The notes under the pieces were generated by a model. That model worked only from the letters and a program-made list of their open reading frames with translations, did not search any database and had not been told where the DNA came from. From RFTU01 sp046094505 (lineage in GTDB: Bacteria; Pseudomonadota; Gammaproteobacteria; Burkholderiales; Burkholderiaceae_C), in assembly GCA_046094505.1 (NCBI GenBank), contig JBJTHN010000068.1:1-11679 (forward strand): a stretch of 11,679 nt of DNA, given 5' to 3'. The translations under genes and the position numbers were made by a program. Shown here in pieces: positions 7,034-11,679 of this stretch (within the stretch, counting starts at the first letter, position 1; every line of letters starts with the position of its first letter).

Positions 7034-7888
7034 CTTGAACCCACCCTGACCATTGCCGGCTTGTTCCTTCACCCGCTGAAGTCGGGCGCCAGCCTGGCGG
7101 TGCAGCAGGCCACTGTCAGCGAAACCGGCCTGCAATACGACCGCGAGTGGATGGTGGTGGATGCCGACGGGGAGTTCGTGAGCCAACGCGAACTGCCGCG
7201 CATGGTGCAGATCAAACCCGAGCTGCGGCACAGCGAGTTGGTGCTGCGAGCCCCAGGCATGCTGCCCCTACACCTGCGAATCGACGGCGCCGAGGGTGAA
7301 CGGCAGGTGCGGGTGTGGAACGACACCATGCCCGCCTTCGACATGGGCGACCTGGCCGCGCAGTGGTGCCGAGATTTTCTGGGCGTCAAGGGGCTGCGGC
7401 TGGCCGCCTTTGACAGCGAGGCCCAACGCTTGTCCGAAGCCCGCTACAGCGCGGGGGTACAGGCGCGCAACGCCTTCAGCGACGGCTTTCCCCTGCTGGT
7501 GTTGAGCCAAGCTTCCCTTGATGAATTCAACCGCCGCCTGCAGGCCCAGGGCCATGCGCCCGTGGGCCTGGAGCGCTTTCGGCCCAACATCGTGCTGTCG
7601 GGTGTGGACACGCCCCATGGTGAAGACCAGCTGAGCCGACTGTTCGTGGACACCGCACAAGGCCCGGTGGAGCTGGCGCTGACCAAGCCCTGCCCGCGCT
7701 GCCCCATTCCCGATGTGGAGCCCGCCACGGCCGAGCGCCAGCCGCACATCAGTGACGTGCTGCGCGGCTACCGCAGCCATGAGCGCCTGGGCGGCGCCGT
7801 GGCCTTCGGTATGAATGCGGTGGTGGTCCAGGGTGTGGGCTGCACGCTGCGCACAGGTGACGCCGTGCGCGCGGCGGTGGGCGTGTAA
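7028..7888 (+). CDS. MOSC domain protein, YcbX/mARC-like, without ferredoxin domain
   Basis: The protein has 286 residues. An N-terminal MOSC_N beta-barrel (about 7-120) begins IAGLFLHPLKSGASLAV and includes GLQYDREWMVVD (34-45). The MOSC domain follows (about 135-284) with RFRPNIVLSG (183-192), TKPCPRCPIPDVEP (219-232) and a final GMNAVVVQGV...LRTGDAV. The cysteines at 222 and 225 sit where this family binds the molybdenum cofactor. Family members reduce N-hydroxylated compounds. E. coli YcbX carries an extra C-terminal [2Fe-2S] ferredoxin domain, which is absent here, so a separate electron donor would be needed. Only the third of three tandem ATGs is in frame; an in-frame stop at 7016-7018 excludes longer starts. 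There is no good Shine-Dalgarno. The gene is transcribed divergently from the large operon. Confidence 0.9.
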   Translation: MSLEPTLTIAGLFLHPLKSGASLAVQQATVSETGLQYDREWMVVDADGEFVSQRELPRMVQIKPELRHSELVLRAPGMLPLHLRIDGAEGERQVRVWNDTMPAFDMGDLAAQWCRDFLGVKGLRLAAFDSEAQRLSEARYSAGVQARNAFSDGFPLLVLSQASLDEFNRRLQAQGHAPVGLERFRPNIVLSGVDTPHGEDQLSRLFVDTAQGPVELALTKPCPRCPIPDVEPATAERQPHISDVLRGYRSHERLGGAVAFGMNAVVVQGVGCTLRTGDAVRAAVGV

Positions 7889-7940
7889 GGCCCCCCCTTC
7901 ACCCGCGATGCCCCGAAGCCCCCGATGCAGCGGCCGCTGA

Positions 7941-8072
7941 GCCGCTGAGCAGCGCCTGGTGGTGAGCACGGCGGTGGAAGGCTTCGAGCCCACCGCTTGG
8001 ACCGTGGCGGGGGTGCTGCTGGCCCTGGGCGGCAGCGCCTTGGCCCTGGGGCTGAAGCTGCGGCGCACCTAG
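7941..8072 (+). pseudogene. Possible gene remnant or very small membrane protein
   Basis: In the 226-bp gap between the MOSC gene and ychF, one frame is open from 7941 (after TGA 7938-7940) to TAG 8070-8072. A GTG at 7962 would give 36 residues: a short start, then a hydrophobic helix (about TVAGVLLALGGSALALGL) and a basic end KLRRT. Third positions are mostly G or C, as in real genes here. The pattern of a Trp-Thr-x-x-Gly run followed by a glycine-rich helix and a basic tail resembles the last helix of EamA/DMT transporters. The best guess is the 3' relic of such a gene. There is no Shine-Dalgarno before the GTG, so expression is doubtful. Confidence 0.3.
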
Positions 8073-8075
8073 AAT
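8070..8075 (+). promoter_or_regulatory. Candidate -10 box for ychF
   Basis: TAGAAT lies 39 bases ahead of the ychF start and would place transcription initiation near 8082. No good -35 hexamer is found at 16-18 bases upstream, so the call rests on the -10 match and position only. Confidence 0.3.
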
Positions 8076-8114
8076 CGCGGGTTCGCTGCAGCCCCCTACA
8101 CAACAGGATTTCCC

Positions 8115-9209
8115 ATGCGCCTCCAGTGCGGCATCGTCGGCCTGCCCAACGTCGGCAAGTCCACCCTTTTCAACGCCCTGACCAAGGCCGGCATTGCGGC
8201 CGAGAACTACCCCTTTTGCACCATCGAACCCAATGTGGGGGTGGTGGAGGTGCCCGACCCGCGGCTGGGCCAGTTGGCCGAGATCGTCAAGCCCGAAAAG
8301 ACCGTGCCGGCCATCGTGGAGTTCGTGGACATCGCGGGCCTGGTGGCCGGGGCGTCCAAGGGCGAGGGCCTGGGCAACCAGTTTCTCTCGCACATCCGCG
8401 AAACCGACGCCATCGTCAACGTGGTGCGCTGCTTTGAAGACCCCAACGTGATCCACGTGGCCGGCAAGGTGGACCCCATCGCCGACATCGAAGTCATTCA
8501 AACCGAACTGTGCCTGGCCGACTTGGGCACGGTGGAAAAGGGCCTGCAGCGCTACACCAAGGTGGCCAAGGCCGGGGGCGACAAGGAAGCCTTGCGCCTG
8601 GTGGAGGTGCTCAAGAAGTGTGAGGCCACGCTCAACGAAGGCCGACCGGTGCGCAGCATCGACTTCAGCAAGGAGGAGCGCGCCGTGCTCAAGCCCCTGT
8701 GCCTGATCACCGCCAAGCCAGCCATGTTTGTGGGCAATGTGAGCGAAGACGGCTTTGAGAACAACCCCTTCCTGGACCGCCTGAAGGACTACGCCGCCCA
8801 GCAAAACGCGCCGGTGGTGGCGATTTGCGCCAAGACCGAGGCCGACCTGGCCGACATGAGCGACGAAGACCGCAACCTGTTCCTGGCCGAGATGGGCCAG
8901 GACGAGCCGGGCCTCAACCGCCTGATCCGGGCCGGCTTCAAACTGCTGGGCCTGCAAACCTACTTCACCGCGGGTGTGAAGGAGGTGCGTGCCTGGACGG
9001 TGCCCATCGGCGCCACCGCCCCGCAAGCCGCCGGGGTGATCCACACCGATTTCGAGCGCGGTTTCATCCGGGCCCAGACCATTGCCTTTGATGACTACAT
9101 CGCCTGCAAGGGCGAAGGTGGGGCCAAGGACGCGGGCAAGATGCGCGCCGAGGGGAAGGACTACATCGTCAAAGACGGCGATGTGATGAACTTCTTGTTC
9201 AACGTCTGA
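8115..9209 (+). CDS. ychF: Ribosome-binding ATPase YchF (OLA1 family)
   Basis: YchF is a universally conserved OBG-family P-loop protein that binds ribosomes and hydrolyses ATP rather than GTP; in E. coli it is linked to the oxidative stress response. The 364 residues match the usual length (about 363). The P-loop is GLPNVGKS (9-16), followed by NYPFCTIEPNVGVV (31-44) and the G3 motif DIAGLV (72-77). The specificity motif reads NVSE (208-211), the NxxE form that favours ATP in place of the GTP-type NKxD. The C-terminal TGS domain spans about 280-364 and ends GDVMNFLFNV. Cys35, which from memory is the redox-sensitive residue in E. coli, is present. A Shine-Dalgarno AGGA (8105-8108) lies 6 bases before the ATG. 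The gene appears monocistronic, with a small hairpin behind it. Confidence 0.97.
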   Translation: MRLQCGIVGLPNVGKSTLFNALTKAGIAAENYPFCTIEPNVGVVEVPDPRLGQLAEIVKPEKTVPAIVEFVDIAGLVAGASKGEGLGNQFLSHIRETDAIVNVVRCFEDPNVIHVAGKVDPIADIEVIQTELCLADLGTVEKGLQRYTKVAKAGGDKEALRLVEVLKKCEATLNEGRPVRSIDFSKEERAVLKPLCLITAKPAMFVGNVSEDGFENNPFLDRLKDYAAQQNAPVVAICAKTEADLADMSDEDRNLFLAEMGQDEPGLNRLIRAGFKLLGLQTYFTAGVKEVRAWTVPIGATAPQAAGVIHTDFERGFIRAQTIAFDDYIACKGEGGAKDAGKMRAEGKDYIVKDGDVMNFLFNV

Positions 9210-9217
9210 TGGGTGTT

Positions 9218-9237
9218 TGGGTCTATTTTTAGGCCCA
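9218..9237 (+). terminator. Stem-loop after ychF, weak terminator candidate
   Basis: TGGGTCT (9218-9224) can pair with AGGCCCA (9231-9237) over 7 bp including one G-U pair, with loop ATTTTT. It starts 9 bases after the ychF stop. There is no T tract after the stem, so intrinsic termination would be weak; the T run lies in the loop. Confidence 0.3.
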
Positions 9238-9291
9238 TATCGCGATAGCGTTCACTCACTTTACGGGCCACCCAGGCTCCGCGGCGGCTGG

Positions 9292-9318
9292 TTAGCACTC
9301 CATTTCAAAGAGTGCTAA
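9292..9318. promoter_or_regulatory. CIRCE operator (HrcA binding site) upstream of rpoH
   Basis: TTAGCACTC (9292-9300), a 9-base spacer (9301-9309) and GAGTGCTAA (9310-9318) match the CIRCE consensus TTAGCACTC-N9-GAGTGCTAA at all 18 arm positions. CIRCE is bound by the heat-shock repressor HrcA, best known at groESL and dnaK operons. Here it lies 25 bases before the rpoH GTG and 12 bases before its Shine-Dalgarno, so it should sit at or just after the promoter. The promoter hexamers themselves could not be identified. Confidence 0.95.
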
Positions 9319-9330
9319 CATCACTCCGTA

Positions 9331-9336
9331 AAGGAG
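9331..9336 (+). promoter_or_regulatory. rpoH Shine-Dalgarno, flanked by complementary CTCC on both sides
   Basis: AAGGAG lies 7 bases before GTG 9344-9346 and settles that start over the ATG at 9359. Its GGAG (9333-9336) can pair with CTCC upstream (9324-9327, loop GTAAA) or CTCC downstream (9340-9343, loop AAC). Either short helix would hide the ribosome binding site. Confidence 0.75.
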
Positions 9337-9343
9337 AACCTCC

Positions 9344-10291
9344 GTGTCCGATTCGTCGATGACCCTGAGCAACCCCCGCGCGCTGGCCTTGCGCGACCCT
9401 TGGGCCATGGTGCCCTCGCTGGGCAATTTGGATGCCTACATCTCGGCTGTGAACCGCCTGCCCCTGCTGACGCAGGAGGAAGAGCTGGCGCTTGCCCGCA
9501 AGCTGCGCGATGAAGGTGACCTGCAGGCCGCCGGCCGTTTGGTGCTGTCGCACCTGCGCCTGGTGGTGAGCTTGTCGCGCCAGTACCTGGGCTACGGCCT
9601 GCCCCAGGGCGACCTGATCCAAGAAGGCAATGTGGGCCTGATGAAGGCCGTCAAGCGCTACGACCCCGAGCAGGGTGTGCGCTTGGTGAGCTATGCCATG
9701 CACTGGATCAAGGCCGAGATCCACGAATACATTCTGAAGAACTGGCGCTTGGTGAAGGTGGCCACCACCAAGGCCCAGCGCAAGCTGTTCTTCAACCTGC
9801 GCTCCATGAAGCAGGGCCTCAAGCAGAACGCTTCTGAAAGCGACGGCGCCACCTACCGCAACACCCTGAGCGACGCGCAGGTGCAGGCCATTGCCCGCGA
9901 CCTGCAGGTCAAGCCTGAAGACGTGCTGGAGATGGAGATGCGCCTGTCAGGCGGCGAAGTGCCCCTGGAGCCTCAGACCGACGACAGCGACGAGGTGGTG
10001 GCCCCCATCGCCTACCTGGCCGACGACACCCACGAGCCCACCCGCGTGTTGGAAAGCCGCAGCCGCGATGAACTCTCGGGCGACGGCATCATCCGCGCCC
10101 TGACGGTGCTGGACGAGCGCAGCCGCCGCATCGTGGAAGAGCGCTGGCTGAAGGTCAACGACGACAGCAGCGGTGGCATGACCCTGCACGACTTGGCCGC
10201 CGAATACGGCGTGAGCGCCGAGCGCATCCGCCAGATTGAAGTGGCGGCGATGAGGAAGATGCGCAAGGCGCTGGAAGAGGCCCGCGGCTAA
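9344..10291 (+). CDS. rpoH: RNA polymerase sigma factor RpoH (sigma-32, heat shock)
   Basis: RpoH directs RNA polymerase to heat-shock promoters (chaperones and proteases). The protein has 315 residues, somewhat longer than E. coli RpoH (284). Regions 2.1-2.4 are nearly canonical: LSHLRLVVSLSRQYLGYGLP (68-87), GDLIQEGNVGLMKAVKRYDP (89-108) and VRLVSYAMHWIKAEIHEYIL (112-131). The RpoH box QRKLFFNLR (145-153), specific to this sigma subfamily, identifies it. Region 4 ends with a helix-turn-helix, LHDLAAEYGVSAERIRQIEV (281-300). The extra length includes the segment around 155-175 and an acidic linker around 205-240. The start is GTG, supported by AAGGAG 7 bases upstream. Upstream lies a perfect CIRCE operator, so HrcA probably represses transcription. 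No terminator is visible before the convergent metalloprotease gene, whose stop is 7 bases away. Confidence 0.97.
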   Translation: MSDSSMTLSNPRALALRDPWAMVPSLGNLDAYISAVNRLPLLTQEEELALARKLRDEGDLQAAGRLVLSHLRLVVSLSRQYLGYGLPQGDLIQEGNVGLMKAVKRYDPEQGVRLVSYAMHWIKAEIHEYILKNWRLVKVATTKAQRKLFFNLRSMKQGLKQNASESDGATYRNTLSDAQVQAIARDLQVKPEDVLEMEMRLSGGEVPLEPQTDDSDEVVAPIAYLADDTHEPTRVLESRSRDELSGDGIIRALTVLDERSRRIVEERWLKVNDDSSGGMTLHDLAAEYGVSAERIRQIEVAAMRKMRKALEEARG

Positions 10292-10298
10292 GCTGCCC

Positions 10299-11679
10299 TC
10301 AACCGCCCGTTGGGTATTCAAAGCCCGTGCTGGCAAGCCCTACCAGGTTGATGAGGGTGACGTTGGCGTCACTGACAGCCAGATTGGCCAACAGGGTGCC
10401 CTGAGCCTGTGTATTCAAGGTATTGACCGCAGCAGTCAATTCAGCTGCCGTGGGCTCTTTGCCTGAGGTTTGCCGCAACAGGTGCCTGGCAATGTCTTGT
10501 GCGCTGTCGGTCGGGGTGAGCACGCCGCCCCAGATCGGGAGGCGCATGACGGCGCCAGCCAACTGCTGCAGGGTAAAGCCCTGATCCATGAAGCCAATCA
10601 CCTGCCCCATCAAGGCCTGCTTGGACAACATGGCGTCACGGCCAATCACGGCCCCGATGAGCAGCAACGCCTGACCGGCGGCATCTGCCTTGCCCAAGTC
10701 GAAGGCGATGGCAGCGTCGTCAAAGCGAATGCGCTCGATGTTGCGCATCTCAACTGAACCGCCGGACCCATCCGCAGCAACGGCGAAACGGGTTCCAGCC
10801 CAGGGCGTGTCCACCGCCCATGCGCCGCGCTTGCCCTTGAGCACTGCGGCATCCAGGCCAGCCAGTCCATCGATGATGTCATTGCCTCCGGTGCTGACGA
10901 GCACATTGGCCAGGTCGTTTCCGATCAGCAGGTCATCGCCTCGAGAGCCCACGGCGTTTTCGATCTCGGTGCCGAAAGCCAAGCTTACGTTATCGCGCCA
11001 GGGCATGCCGTCGGTGCCCGCACCGATGGAACTGGATTTGCCCGCACGCAAGTCAATGGAAACCGCAACCGTTGACCCGGAAGCATCCAGCCAATCGGAG
11101 CCGCCATCGTCCACGATGGCCAACACCCCGTTGGAGTCCGTGATCTGGGCCATGGTGTAGCGATCATCACCAGCCGCCGACATTCGCTTGCCGTACAGGT
11201 AGCGCAAAGCTGAAATGTCGAACCCTCCAAACCAAGAAGGCCACCCAGCCGTGACCAAAGCGTCGGGATGCTGGATCATGATGGTATTGGCCAGTGACCA
11301 CAACTGGGGCAGCAAGACCGTGGCACCCGAGGTGTCGGTTTGGTCCAGAGGATGCTGCAGTCCCAAGGCATGGCCAATCTCGTGCAACAGCACGAAGTAG
11401 CCCTCCTGACCAGGCTTGAGCAGGGTGGCCGTCTCCACGTCCAGCCACACATCGCCGGCCTTGGGATCGTTGCGGAAGAAGTCGGGCAGAAAGGAGTAGC
11501 CCCTCGTGTCGCTTTGCTGGTTGATGCCAAAGCGCATCTGCGCCTGAGCGCCAGAGGACTCAACAAACGTGATACCGATCTGTGAGGCCAGCTTGGACAG
11601 GATGGAGCGCACCACCTGCTGCTGCTCGGTGCTGAATGCGGCAAAGCCCGTTCCACCCTCTGCGCCAGAGCTGGGCCGC
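10299..11679 (-). CDS. Serralysin-like (M10B) zinc metalloprotease with RTX repeats and DUF4214-like C-terminus, partial
   Basis: The frame is open to the right edge, so the N terminus is outside; 459 residues are visible. The order is: end of the pre-catalytic region (FSTEQQQVVRSILSKLAS, then MRFG...RGYSFLP, GDVWLDV); the zinc motif HEIGHALGLQHP (about 11349-11384; HExxHxxGxxH); TIMIQ at the Met-turn (11271-11285); and DISALRYLYG. Then come two or three weak RTX nonapeptides (GSRGDDLLIGND..., about 10851-10949), a beta linker ending IERIRFDDAAIAFDL, and a DUF4214-like helical tail ending LINLVGLASTGFEY. This layout is that of type I secretion substrates, so an exported calcium-dependent protease is inferred; no secretion genes are in the window. 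The Met-turn tyrosine of serralysins is replaced by Gln. Base composition is lower in GC than neighbours: 37 and 35 G+C in two 60-base samples (10321-10380, 10441-10500) against 42 in rpoH (10081-10140). Confidence 0.85.
   Translation of the reverse strand, partial: RPSSGAEGGTGFAAFSTEQQQVVRSILSKLASQIGITFVESSGAQAQMRFGINQQSDTRGYSFLPDFFRNDPKAGDVWLDVETATLLKPGQEGYFVLLHEIGHALGLQHPLDQTDTSGATVLLPQLWSLANTIMIQHPDALVTAGWPSWFGGFDISALRYLYGKRMSAAGDDRYTMAQITDSNGVLAIVDDGGSDWLDASGSTVAVSIDLRAGKSSSIGAGTDGMPWRDNVSLAFGTEIENAVGSRGDDLLIGNDLANVLVSTGGNDIIDGLAGLDAAVLKGKRGAWAVDTPWAGTRFAVAADGSGGSVEMRNIERIRFDDAAIAFDLGKADAAGQALLLIGAVIGRDAMLSKQALMGQVIGFMDQGFTLQQLAGAVMRLPIWGGVLTPTDSAQDIARHLLRQTSGKEPTAAELTAAVNTLNTQAQGTLLANLAVSDANVTLINLVGLASTGFEYPTGG

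Noticed and set aside
7933..7954. Short tandem CCGCTGAG duplication
   Set aside because: Only two 8-base copies; too small to mean more than chance in a GC-rich gap.
7962..8072. PEP-CTERM-like sorting signal (Glu-Pro, hydrophobic helix, basic tail)
   Set aside because: There is no protein body ahead of it because an in-frame stop lies at 7938-7940, and the motif is not a proper Pro-Glu-Pro.
7899..9044. A 381-codon frame on the minus strand antisense to ychF
   Set aside because: ychF is unmistakable and near-universally conserved; the antisense frame is a composition shadow.
1..11679. CRISPR array, tRNA, rRNA, integrase, insertion sequence or defence system
   Set aside because: Looked for on both strands; no regularly spaced repeats, cloverleaf, transposase, integrase or nuclease-type genes were seen.

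Overview
The window comes from a GC-rich betaproteobacterium, most likely Burkholderiales and close to Comamonadaceae. The evidence is the protein types and their wording (DUF3429, DUF3108, a UbiH-family enzyme beside DsbC, RpoH, a type I-secreted DUF4214-like protein), strongly GC-biased third codon positions, and a perfect CIRCE operator. This placement is inference from gene content; no phylogeny was run.

Layout, left to right. (1) The 3' end of lysS (+) runs to 390. (2) A 96-bp gap between convergent genes is filled by a long imperfect palindrome (390-478) that looks like a paired REP/REPIN element. (3) A minus-strand operon covers about 6923 down to 487. In transcription order it encodes a UbiH-family flavin monooxygenase fused in frame to a DsbC-type disulfide isomerase, a DUF3429 membrane protein, an M61 peptidase with a PDZ domain, a DUF3108 envelope protein and an enoyl-CoA hydratase. 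All four gene junctions overlap by 1 or 4 bases (TGATG or ATGA), so translation is probably coupled along the whole operon. (4) A plus-strand MOSC protein diverges from the operon; its start codon sits in the last unit of a 13-bp tandem repeat. (5) A 226-bp gap holds a possible gene remnant and a weak promoter for ychF. (6) ychF (+) is followed by rpoH (+). The gap between them has a perfect CIRCE element and a Shine-Dalgarno flanked on both sides by complementary CTCC. (7) A minus-strand, serralysin-like secreted metalloprotease converges on rpoH with a 7-base gap and runs off the right edge without its N terminus.

Most of the window is housekeeping. No CRISPR array, tRNA, rRNA, insertion sequence or defence island is visible, and no gap between genes exceeds 300 bases. 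Three things merit attention. The first is the UbiH-DsbC fusion, which joins a cytoplasmic flavoenzyme to a periplasmic disulfide isomerase through an embedded signal-peptide-like segment. The second is the CIRCE operator plus possible Shine-Dalgarno occlusion in front of rpoH, which suggests that the HrcA repressor and the heat-shock sigma factor are wired together. The third is the metalloprotease, which has the zinc motif but lacks the usual Met-turn tyrosine.
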